Assembly (NCBI GenBank): GCA_950097015.1
Contig: CATNEN010000001.1
Span: forward strand, 16,062,501 to 16,126,500
Direction: 5' to 3'
Length of the DNA stretch: 64,000 nucleotides
From: Macrostomum hystrix
Taxonomy: Eukaryota; Platyhelminthes; Macrostomidae
In this document: positions 32,114 through 43,400 of the stretch, in pieces
Numbering within the stretch: position 1 is the stretch's first letter
How the letters are laid out: each line of letters opens with the position of its first letter
Notes under the pieces: generated by a model
Databases searched by the model: none
Told to the model about the DNA's origin: nothing
What the model saw: the letters and a program-made list of their open reading frames with translations, nothing else
Translations under genes and position numbers: made by a program

Positions 32114-32121
32114 CGCCTAGG

Positions 32122-32922
32122 CATAAACAATACTACAGCGACTCCAGACAGGAAGGCTTGCACTTATCCACTGTAGATAAACACGCAAAGCAGAGAATAT
32201 GAAACAAAATGCAGTCTATGGCCTATGCGGCTCTCGGTTCGTAAACATTTGCGGAATTCGATTTACTGCTTTACTTCTTATATACTGCACGAGCTTTCGT
32301 ATCGTTAAAAAACAATTAATAGCTTCCATTCCATATAATCAAAGCGCGTAAAGCGCGATTTCGTTTTGTCGTCAAATTTTGTTGTAACTGATTGAAGATT
32401 TTGCCGTAAACGATTATGGGCCATTAAAAACTGTCGTCAGGTTTTCCAATTAATTACTGGGTATACAAAAACAGCTAAATTACTTTTTAAAGAATATTGG
32501 CCACAAAAATGTTTTTCTCCTCAGGTTTTCTAATTAATTTCTACTGAGGTGTAAAAATATTTGATTATTTTTTATTTTACTATGTGTAGTAAATTTAATT
32601 ATAAGAGGCCAGTGATGTTCAGACTTGCACTTTACGTTAAAAATGTATGATTTCATCATTTTAAAAGGCTTAACTAAAAAACTTTTCTTTAACTCTTAAA
32701 AAACTCTTAGAAACTTATTCCTTAAACCGTAGAAAATTAGTGATAAAGTTAGCTGTGGTCGAACTTGTTTGAATTCGTTAAAAACTGAAATTATTATGAA
32801 CAGTCTTGTGCCTGCAACTGAATTGTCTGCATTTCTACATTTCCTAACTGAAGCATCAATTTGAAGCAATCAGTGGCTTTTCAATTACGGCAAGACCATT
32901 TGCTGGTTTTTTTCTACTCAAA
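32122..32922. other. AT-rich non-coding DNA
   Basis: No gene or repeat recognised. Confidence 0.35.
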
Positions 32923-33202
32923 CAGTGAGTCTGCAAACTCCGGCCGCGAACCAGATGCGGCCCTCGAAGTTGCCCCTTCCAACAACCAAAGTATTCCGTC
33001 TCATCTCATCTTTCCCGTATCTTATCTGTCCTAGTCCTATGTATTATCTATCCGCTGTCTCATCTCATCTCTGTCTCATCCCTACCCTGTCTCGTCTATC
33101 CATGTGTCTCATCTCGACCCTTTCTCCTACAGTCAATGCGGCCGGCTGTCGTATTTTAGGTTCTCCTCGTGGCCCGTAGGCTAACAAGCTTGCCGAACCC
33201 TG
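32923..33202 (-). mobile_element. hAT-type MITE, related inverted copy
   Basis: Read on the minus strand it starts CAGGGTTCGGCAAGC and shares GAGAACCTAAAA and GGCCGCATTGACTGTA with the element at 28956. A few degenerate GTCTCATCTC units stand where the other copy has a long array. The other end is CAGTGAGTCTGC. Flanks (TACTCAAA, ACTAAAAA) are at best an imperfect target duplication. Confidence 0.6.
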
Positions 33203-34499
33203 ACTAAAAAGTAGATCGCGATTCAGTGTTATGCATGCGAGTAATCAGTTCCCTTGTCTGGGCAGAAAGGCTGAGAAAAAAAACTGCTTTTGCTGGCCAA
33301 TCGGCTCAAAACAGGCCAGCTTTGGGTTGTCGGTTCGCTGGCACCCCAACAGCAGCTTTTGCTGGACTCACAGCTGGGCTGGGAATAAATTTGCAAAAGA
33401 AACCAAGGAGCCGAAGCCTCCTCATTGGCTTCGCGACTGCCAACCCCCGCCCCGCATCCGCGTGTGCACTCGGGTTTGGGGCAGCTGATATTCTGGCCGA
33501 GGAGGAAGGACCAGGATGGGTTGGCGGGTGCTGCTGTTTAGCTTTAGTGGGGAATTAATAGGGGAGTGAAGGTTTCGATAAGAGTTCTTCCTCCAAAGAA
33601 TAAAAAGTTAACTTGTGCTTCACTATAGCCCCGCCAGGCACAACCCATGCGCTTTCCACCAACCCCACAGTGAAGTCCACCCCGACCCGCGCGCTAAAAC
33701 CACAGGCCCGCCAGTGCAGTCTGGTAGAAAACCGCAGACAGAATGGATAGTTGGGACGGGTTTCGCTTCAATTCTAAGTGCGCTTGCGCTCTGGGCCGCG
33801 TCAGATAATCACATGCACAAAGGCCAACCCCACCTCCACGCGGCACCCTCCTAACCTGCAACACACTGAGCCCTCAGCCGCTTATTTTAGTTCTTTACCC
33901 CCAAAAGCCTGCCTACCTCAAAGTCCATAGCCTCGCAGACTTCTATTAATAACCCTGACGTCAGTCCAAATCGGCGGGCTGGGCTGGACTGCCGCGCGGA
34001 GGGGGGTGGGGTTAGCAAACCCCAAACCGCCGCCGCCTTCTCCTCGGCGCTATCTGAAATCTCTCACCCACGGCGGGCCAACCCTTGCCGCCAACCCAAG
34101 AATTCTTCCTAGCTTTTTAACCCAGTCAATGCACCCTCACCACCCCACTCCTTCCCAAACGAGAAAAAAGCCCGGCTCTACGACAAGCGGTTCCTTATAG
34201 GCCCTCCAAAATATTTCGGACCCGCGATCGCATGGAAACTCGGAAGCCCCAACTAGAAGTATCAGCTCATAAGGGCTAGAATCAATTGTAAGCCGCGATT
34301 TATTATTTTGAGTTTTCTGACCTGCAGGAACGTGAGTGACTAGCAAAATAAGATCGGTTGTTTTAATGTAAATCAATTGGTGAGGTAGTGGGTTGTTCAG
34401 TTGAGTAATTTCTGCCAAATTCGTTTAATAAAAGCGAATCTTCGCGGCATCTCGCTGAATTTTGACTGAACAACTTACTAGCTTTCCTGACAACCGTTG
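33203..34499. other. GC-richer non-coding DNA
   Basis: Composition rises here and several short frames are open, but none looks like a protein family. No splice-supported gene could be built. Confidence 0.3.
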
Positions 34500-35440
34500 C
34501 TTCGACTGCCTAAATCTCACCATTCTCCCCTACTTCCCATTCTCCCCTAGTCCTTCTTTTCCCCTACTCCTCATTCTCCCCTATTTCCCATTTCTCTTTC
34601 ACCTCTACTCAATTCTCCACTACTCCTCATTCTTCCCTACTCCTCCTTCATTCTCCCCTACCCCTCATTCTCCCCCACTCCCCACTCTCCCCTACTCATC
34701 ATTCTCCCCTAGTCCTTCTTTTCCCCTACTCCTCATTCTCCCCTATTTCCCATTTCTCTTTCACCTCTACTCAATTCTCCCCTACTCCTCCTTCATTCTC
34801 CCCTACCCCTCATTCTCCCCCACTCCTCACTCTCCCCTACTCCTCATTCTCCCCTAGTCCTTCTTTTCTCCTACTCCTCATTCTCCCCTACTCCTCCTTC
34901 ATTCTCCCCTACCCCTCATTCTCCCCTACAACTCATTCTGCCACACTCTAAGTTCTCCCCCACTCCTCATTCTCCCCAACTCCTCATTCTCCCCCACTCC
35001 TCATTCTCCCCAACTCCTCATTCTCCCCCACTCCTCACTCTCCCCCACTCCTCATTCTCCCCCACTCCTCATTCTCCCCCACTCCTCATTCTCCCCAACT
35101 CCTCATTCTCCCCCACTCCTCATTCTCCCCCACTCCTCATTCTCCCCCACTCCTCATTCTCCCCCACTCCTCATTCTCCCCCACTACTCATTCTCCCCCA
35201 CTCCTCATTCTCCCCCACTCCTCATTCTCCCCCACTCCTCATTCTCCCCCTCTCCTCATTCTCCCCCACTCCTCATTCTCCCCCTCTCCTCATTCTCCCC
35301 CACTCCTCATTCTCCCCCACTCCTCATTCTCCCCCTCTCCTCATTCTCCCCCACTCCTCATTCTCCCCCTCTCCTCATTCTCCCCCACTCCTCATTCTCC
35401 TCTAATCTTAATTCTCCTTTACTCCACATTCTCATATTTT
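34500..35440. repeat. C-rich ~17-bp minisatellite
   Basis: The unit is about CCCCCACTCCTCATTCT with many variants; the first part (34500-34930) has longer compound units. It is strongly pyrimidine-biased on the plus strand. Confidence 0.9.
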
Positions 35441-36039
35441 GTGTGTAATATTCGACAACCACTTCATAGAACCTGCATTTGTCGGCCTCTTTATCGGGAA
35501 CAGGGCTTTAGAGTCTTTAAAGCAGTTTTTTATACGAGCCTAGTTTTATTAGAAACAACATTTTCGGACATCAGTGCTAATTTAGAAAATGCAGTTCTTG
35601 TCCTCTAGACTCTAGACTTAATAACCACAGAGTCCAGCGGTGAACTTTTCCACTACCACTTGAAATTGAGACTCTGGGTGCAGACAAAGACATATTTATG
35701 CTAGCTTCAAGTGTCTGTGTCTTTGTTTTATTTAACTTGGCCCCCCAAAGAAAGAAAATGAACTAAATTACTATATTAAAGACGGCATTTCGTACCCTCC
35801 CCAGCCTATTAAATTAAGCGTGTTGAAGCAACATGAAAATACCAAGCACATCGGGTCACGTTTCCACACTGGCTCTTTGTTTCAGCGATCGCTTCACCGA
35901 ACAATTCTTTGTCCGCGCGCTTCCCATTCTCATTGAAGCAGAGCTAAATTTCCTGCACGGCCGGCGTTATAAAGTAAACTTCTGGCCCCTTAACATTCTG
36001 CTCATCGTCTTATTACCGTCTATCACATCCACTCTCCCC
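35441..36039. other. Spacer between two pyrimidine-rich arrays
   Basis: No gene recognised; the plus frame that opens at 35833 continues into the next array and is a repeat artefact. Confidence 0.35.
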
Positions 36040-36890
36040 CAACCTCTACCCGTCTTCTCCCCCTCTCCTCTCCCACTCCTCTCCCCTCTCCTCCCTCTAC
36101 TCACATTCTTCCCCTCTCCTCTCTCTTCCACATTCTTGCCCTCTACTCCCTCTTCTCATATTCTTCCCCTCTCCTCCCTCTTCTCATATTCTTCCCCTCT
36201 CCTCCCTCTTCCACATTCTTCCCCTCTCCTCCCTCTTCTCATATTCTTCCCCTCTCCTCCCTCTTCTCATATTCTTCCCCTCTCCTCCCTCTTCCACATT
36301 CTTCCCCTCTCCTCCCTCTTCCACATTCTTCCCCTCTCCTCCCTCTTCTCATATTCTTCCCCTCTCCTCCCTCTACTCACATTCTTCCCCTCTCCTCTCT
36401 CTTCCACATTCTTGCCCTCTACTCCCTCTTCTCATATTCTTCCCCTCTCCTCCCTCTTCCACATTCTTCCCCTCTCCTCCCTCTTCCACATTCTTCCCCT
36501 CTCCTCCCTCTTCTCATATTCTTCCCCTCTCCTCCCTCTTCCACATTCTTCCCCTCTCCTCCCTCTTCTCATATTCTTCCCCTCTCCTGCCTCTTCTCAC
36601 ATTCTTCCCCTCTCCTGCCTCTTCTCACATTCTTCCCCTCTCCTGCCTCTTCTCACATTCTTCCCCTCTCCTGCCTCTTCTCACATTCTTCCCCTCGGCT
36701 CTCCCTCGTCTTCTGATATTCTAGATGTCATCATATTCTCCCCCTCTCCCTCGTCTTCTGATATTCTAGATGTCATCATATTCTCCCCCTCTCCCTCGTC
36801 TTCTGATATTCTAGATGTCATATTCTCCCCCTCTCCCTCGTCTTCTGATATTCGAAATGTCATATTCTCCCCCTGTCCGTCCTCTCAATA
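36040..36890. repeat. 27-bp pyrimidine minisatellite plus a 42-45-bp array
   Basis: The 27-bp unit (CCTCCCTCTTCCACATTCTT and a short tail) fills 36060-36690. Four copies of a longer unit containing TCTGATATTCTAGATGTCAT follow at 36700-36870. The multiple-of-three periods create a 359-codon pseudo-frame. Confidence 0.9.
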
Positions 36891-37613
36891 TTCTTTCGGT
36901 TTCCAGTCCTGAAAAAGTGTTGATAGATTGAAATGAAGAAGTCTGCAACAGAGGCAAGAAACTGGAGCCAGCAGTTGAGCTCCAGAGTTGCACCAGTTTG
37001 AGCAGAAGCTGACTCATATTTTTTGCAAATATTCAGTGTTTGCCATAGTGTATTTGATCTATTCTATTCAAATAGTTCTACTATGAGAATCTGCGTATGG
37101 TTCAATAATTTGTATTAGTTTTTTGTGTTATAAAGAAACATTTTGTAAATTATGGGATCTAAGAAAGGATAGAAACTATTTAAAATTGTAGTGCAAATAG
37201 TCCTTTGTAAGCTACAATTAATCGCATTTGTAACAGGAAATATCATGAAGAATGAAAACAGGAGTACCTACTCGTACGTGACAGACAATCTTGCGGAACA
37301 GCAAAAAGCCATAAAAACTTTCATCAATCAGTGAATTCAAATTTTATTCGAGCTAGTAAACTAGGTGCGGGAAAAATTGTTTTTCGATTGTCAGTTGACA
37401 ATGTACTTCAGTTGTGTACAATCAGAGTCTAGTTTTGTCGTGACTGCATATCATACTACTCACAGTAGAGTTTGTAATATATAGAAAAGCAAAAAGCAAA
37501 GAATTGAGATTTTCAAATAATAAACTTCACCATTAAACTATTTTTATGCTTGTGGTTTGTAGGGCCACTTAGGGCCGGTAATTATCTATATTCATGATTT
37601 CGACCAAGTTTGC
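36891..37613. other. 3' flank of the nuclear receptor gene
   Basis: AT-rich. On the minus strand an AATAAA lies near 37340, about 270 bp past the receptor stop codon, a plausible poly(A) signal. Confidence 0.4.
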
Positions 37614-40419
37614 TTAGTGATCAGTGGCTGAACAAATCTTTCTGCATGACTGCTGCTGCTGCTGCAGAATCCTTCGAGTCTGAGCACTGGAAATGCCAAA
37701 CTGATGACGAGCTGACGAGATTGCGGACATAATGCTCTGCGGCGGCAGTGGCAGCGGAGGTAGAAAGCACTGCTGCTGCAGCTGCTGCTGCTGCTGCGAG
37801 CTCGAGAAGAGGTCGTTTAGAAGCCGATCAATGCTGCTGGAATCCAGACTGCTAAGCAGGTCGTTCGCTTCACGAGAGTCGGGTACAACAGGTGGATGTG
37901 ACACCAGCAACAGCAGGCGACCAAAGCGGGTTGCCTGCAATGCAACTAGCCTGCGTCACTGAATGACCTGCGTCACTGAATGACCTGCGTCACTGAATGA
38001 CCTACGTCACTGAATGACCTGCGTCACTGAATGACCTGCGTCACTGAATGACCTGCGTCACTGAATGACCTGCGTCACTGAATGACCTGCGTCACTGAAT
38101 GACCTGCGTCACTGAATGACCTGCGTCACTGAATGACCTGCGTCACTGAATGACCTGCGTCACTGAATGACCTGCGTCACTGAATGACCTGCGTCACTGA
38201 ATGACCTGCGTCACTGAATGACCTACGTCACTGAATGACCTGCGTCACTGAATGACCTACGTCACTGAATGACCTACGTCACTGAATGACCTGCGTCACT
38301 GAATGACCTACGTCACTGAATGACCTGCGTCACTGAATGACCTGCGTCACTGAATGACCTGCGTCACTGAATGACCTGCGTCACTGAATGACCTGCGTCA
38401 CTGAATGACCTGCGTCACTGAATGACCTGCGTCACTGAATGACCTGCGTCACTGAATGACCTGCGTCACTGAATGACCTGCGTCACTGAATGACCTGCGT
38501 CACTGAATGACCTGCGTCACTGAATGACCTGCGTCACTGAATGACTCTCAGACTCTAAGAGTCCCAGAGTCCCAGAGTCCCAGTTTCCCAGTGTCCCAGA
38601 GTCCCAGAGTCCCAGAGTCATAGTGTCCCAGTGTCCCAGAGTCCCAGAGTCCCAGAGTCCCAGTGTTCCAGTGTCCCAGAGTCCCAGAGTCCCAGAGTCA
38701 TAGTGTCCCAGTGTCCGAGAGTCCCAGAGTCCCAGAGTCCCAGAATCCCAGTGTTCCAGTGTCCCAGAGTCCCAGAGTCACAGAGTCCCAGAGTCCCAGA
38801 GTCCCAGAATCTCAGTGTTCCAGTGTCCCAGAGTCCCAGAGTCACAGTGTCCCAGAGTCCCAGAGTCCCAGAATCCCAGTGTTCCAGTGTCCCAGAGTCC
38901 CAGAGTCCCAGAGTAACAGAGTCCTAGAGTCCCAGAGTCCCAGAGTCCCAGAATCCCAGTGTTCCAGAGTCACAGAGTCCCAGAGTCCCAGAATCCCAGT
39001 GTTCCAGTGTCCCAGAGTCCCAGAGTCACAGTGTCCCAGAGTCCCAGAGTCCCAGAATCCCAGTGTTCCAGTGTCCCAGAGTCCCAGAGTCCCAGAGTAA
39101 CAGAGTCCTAGAGTCCCAGAGTCCCAGAGTCCCAGAATCCCAGTGTTCCAGAGTCACAGAGTCCCAGAGTCCCAGAGTCCCAGAGTCCCAGAGTCCCAGA
39201 GGCACAGTGTCCCTGAGTCCCAGAGTCCCAGAGGCACAGTGTTCTAGTGTCCCAGAGTCCCACTTGAGCAGCCGAGTCTCACCTGTCTGGGGTAGTGCTG
39301 TCTCGTGTACTCATTCAGCAGCAGCATAGACTGGTCCTGCAGGCTGTCCACAATGACTGACTCCCGAATCGCTTCAGTTGCAAAGTCTACGTGTAACAAA
39401 TAGGCATGCATTTTTGGGTGAGTCACACAAGAAAAAAGTTTAAGCTTAATAATAATAACTAATTACACCTGCCCCAATTGGACCAGATGTGCAGCCGACA
39501 GCACAGCCGCAGCTAATGCGCGTCGCATCTGAAGGCTGCGTACGGCTGTTCAGTCCATGGACTGGTGGGGAAGCCAGACCATGTGCATAGAGGTTTATAC
39601 AGAGAAATGTGTCCTTGTCTCGACGTCATATCTCGACGATGGACGGCTTTGAAAGCTAGCTCATCGCAAAGTGGGTGCCTGAAATACACACGAGGTCTTT
39701 CCCCAGTCCGACGCTCCAACCGCTAGTCAACGAACCCCTTAAATCAGTTGAGCCACTTGCAGCCCCATGCCAACCATTGATCACCTGAGCTAAACAGTGC
39801 GACGGCCTTCAGGCACGCGAACTCGACCATGTCTGGCGCCAATGAACCGAACCGAGTCAGCAGCCGGCGAGCTCCATCGTCCAGCGCTTCAGAGACGCCA
39901 CCAGGGCCAGAGTGCAGGCTCCACTGTGCCAGCGTCAAAGAGGCCAGCGATCGCCAAGCGCCACGGAGCAGCGCAGCCTGATCCTCCCTGGGCAGCAGCA
40001 GAAATGCGGGCAGGCTTCTGCTCCAGGCGGCTATGGACAGGACCAGGCGAGTCGGCCCACCGCTGACCGACTGGCCGTGCAGCGGCAGCCAGCGAGTCAG
40101 CAGCTCCGCTGACATCAGGGCGTGAATCAGCGGGATGCCGGGATTGTTGGCTGCCGCGGCGGCCGCCGCTGCCGCAGCTGCTGCTGCTGCAGCCACAGCC
40201 GGATGATGAAGGAAGCCAGCCGACGAGCTGGAGGCTGAACCAGACGTTGACGTGGCGGCGGTTGAAGAAAGCGACGGTAGCGGCGGCGGCAGGGGTGGCA
40301 TCGGCGGATACAGTGGCGGCGGCGGCGGTGGCTGCGGCGCCGAATTGGCAGCGGCTGCCTGAAAGAAAGCGGCCGGCGACACCAACTGGGGACATGTCGA
40401 TTGCGAAGATGGCGGTGGC

Positions 40420-40454
<35 letters not shown>

Positions 40455-43400
40455 AGGCGGAGGCGGACTGGCTAAAGCAGCACCGGAGGGGCTGGGGCAG
40501 GCACCAGCTGAAGAGCTTCTCTGCGTTGCCAGGCTTGACGGCGACTTGGGCTTGCCCTTGCGGGGTCCGCGCTCATGCTGAACCGCTGGAACCGTGGCAC
40601 AGTGTGGGCTGTCACACTCCTGCCTTTTCTCCCTTCCTCTCTCCCTTCCTCTCTCCCTTCCTCTCTCCCTTCCTCTCTCCCTTCCTCTCTCCCTTCCTCT
40701 CTCCCTTCCTCTCTTCCTTCCTCTCTCCTTTCCTCTCTCCCTTCATCTCTCCTTTCCTCTCTCCCTTTCTCTCTCCCTTCCTCTCTCCCTTCCTCTCTCC
40801 CTTCCTCTCTCCCTTCCTCTCTCCCTTCATCTCTCCCTTCCTCTCTCCCTTCCTTTCTCCTTTCCTCTCTCCCTTCCTCTCTCCCTTCATCTCTTCCTTC
40901 CTCTCTCCTTTCCTCTCTCCCTTCATCTCTCCTTTCCTCTCTCCCTTTCTCTCTCCCTTCCTCTCTCCCTTCCTTTCTCCTTTCCTCTCTCCCTTCCTCT
41001 CTCCCTTCATCTCTCCCTTCCTCTCTCCCTTCCTTTCTCCTTTCCTCTCTCCCTTCCTCTCTCCCTTCATCTCTTCCTTCCTCTCTCCTTTCCTCTCTCC
41101 CTTCATCTCTCCTTTCCTCTCTCCCTTTCTCTCTCCCTTCCTCTCTCCCTTCCTTTCTCCTTTCCTCTCTCCCTTCCTCTCTCCCTTCATCTCTCCCTTC
41201 CTCTCTCCCTCCCTTTCTCTCACCATCCTTGTTCATCCTGGCCTCGAAGCACTTGTGCAGGCGGCAGGCGCGGCACTGGTTGCGGTGTGTCTTGTCCACC
41301 GGGCAGCGGTCGCGGCCTTCGCCCTGGGCCTTGCAGGCGTAGGCCCGGCCCTTGTGGATGCTGCGCTTGAAGAAGCCGGAGCAGCCGTCGCAGCTGTACA
41401 CGCCGTAGTGCTTGCCGCTGGAACGATCGCCGCACACCTTGCAGGGAATGTCCAGAAGCCGGTCACCTGCGGTGGGGAGAATATTTGATGTGCGAGATCG
41501 CGTGAGATTGGATGAGAGAGTTGTGAGATTAGATGGGAGAGTTGTGAGATTTGGATGAGAGAGTTGTGAGATTAGATGTGAGAGTTGTGAGATTAGATGT
41601 GAGAGTTGTGAGATTAGATGGGAGAGTTGTGAGATTAGATGGGAGAGTTGTGAGATTAGATGGGAGAGTTGTGAGATTAGATGGGAGAGTTGTGAAATTA
41701 GATGGGAGAGCTGTGAGATCAGATGGGAGAGTTGTGAGATTAGATGGGAAAGTTGTGAAATTAGATGGGAGAGTTGTGAGATCAGATGGGAGAGTTGTGA
41801 AATTAGATGGGAGAGTTGTGAGATCAGATGGGAGAGTTGTGAGATCAGATGGGAGAGTTGTGAGATTAGATGGGAAAGTTGTGAAATTAGATGGGAGAGT
41901 TGTGAGATCAGATGGGAGAGTTGTGAAATTAGATGGGAGAGTTGTGAGATCAGATGGGAGAGTTGTGAGATTAGATGGGAGAGTTGTGAGATCAGATGGG
42001 AGAGTTGTGAAATTAGATGGGAGAGTTGTGAGATCAGATGGGAGAGTTGTGAGATTAGATGGGTGAGTTGTGAAATTAGATGGGAGATTTGTGAGATCAG
42101 ATTTGAGAGTTGTGAGATTAGATGGGAGAGTTGTGAGATTTGGATGAGAGAGTTGGGAGATTAGATGAGAGAGTTTTGAGATTAGATGAGAGAGTTGTGA
42201 GACTAGATGAGAGAGTTGTGAGATTAGATGTGAGAGTTGTGAGATTGGATGGGAGAGTTGTGAGATCGGATGAATGAGAAGCTTACAGAACCATTTCAGT
42301 AGATTCCTTGTTTCATCGCAGACCCCTTCAGAAGAGAAGAAATGCCTGCCCAAATGGTCGGACAGTTTTGTCGAAAAATCAATTAGCTTTCAATTGAATG
42401 CGACCCTCGAGCTCATTTGTTTTTATTCGGGGTTGAAAAATTCTTTTGTGGACCAAGAAATCGCTGCTTGCCAACGCTATTGACCGTCTCAACATGCCAG
42501 TGCCCGAGCCCTGATTGACCGGTGGGAGTCCCTGGGAACCGCCACATTTTCCTTCATTCCCTCCCCGTCTTTCCCGTTCTCTCTGCCAGCGCCTCAGAGG
42601 ATCTTGTCGAGCCAAGCCGGTCGGTTCCAATCCCAAACAGATAAGTTAAAGCAGGCGGGAGCAGTGATTGAAAAGTGGCCAGCCGACTGCAAAAAGAAAC
42701 CTTTGGCCAAGGGGGGAGGCTGGAATCGATCGACAGGGACTCGCCGAGATTGAAAGGGAAAGCGCTGACGGAGCCGTGAATCCTCGTTGACCGTCTCCTT
42801 GATGGAGAATGGGCAGCATGTCACACAGCCTGTCTGTTCTCTCACACTAGTCGATGGAAGAAGCCAGCGCGAGCTGCCGCAACTCATGCATCCTCTTCTG
42901 CTTCTCCAAATCCCTTCTGCACTCAATAATTTCTGATCGGCCACAAAATCCCCCTCAGCCATAGCTAAGTGGCGGGACCAGCGAGGCTGACATGACTGAC
43001 TCAAGACAGATGAGCTCACACACAGCTGCCACACTGCTACAGTATCTGTTCTCAGGCCATCAGCTAAAATGGCATCCATTTCGAAATCCGCTACAGGTGA
43101 GCTGCTGCTGCTGCTGGCAGGTGAGCACAGCTGTTGAAACACTCGTTCCCTGTCCAGTGTGTGTGTGTGTGTTTACTTTTCCTATTCACGGGCATGTAGC
43201 CGGATTTGACCACTGGCGTTTGAGTTGTGAAGTCTGAGTTGATTCTCTTCGCATTTTCTTGATTGGAAAAATTCACAAAAAATCAAGGACCTTAACCTAC
43301 CCTCCAACCTAATACACACCCAGACCTCACATTGAGGCAATGTATCAGATGTTTGTAAGGACACTTCACTTTCTAGAGCCTTATTTTGAATTTCTTAGCA

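Noticed and set aside
33226..33558. 110-codon plus frame in GC-rich DNA
   Set aside because: No motif, no splice context and a competing frame of similar length; composition alone explains it.
35833..36912. 359-codon plus frame rich in SSPLLPL repeats
   Set aside because: A pyrimidine-rich 27-bp minisatellite; no domain and no splice support.
37953..38544. Regular direct repeats that could suggest a CRISPR array
   Set aside because: Units are contiguous with no unique spacers, in a eukaryotic intron.
40247..41488. 413-codon plus and 321-codon minus frames across the LSPF/KGER-type repeat
   Set aside because: A 12-bp array in a receptor intron. Only the zinc-finger part on the minus strand is a real exon.
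43070..43100. Plus-strand first exon (ATG then CTACAG^GTGAGC)
   Set aside because: Good donor but no downstream plus-strand exon in the window; it lies in the intron of the minus-strand receptor.
42594..43142. 182-codon minus frame as an N-terminal exon of the receptor
   Set aside because: No donor of the required phase 1 leads to the zinc-finger exon; the short exon at 46310-46256 fits phase and a consensus donor.
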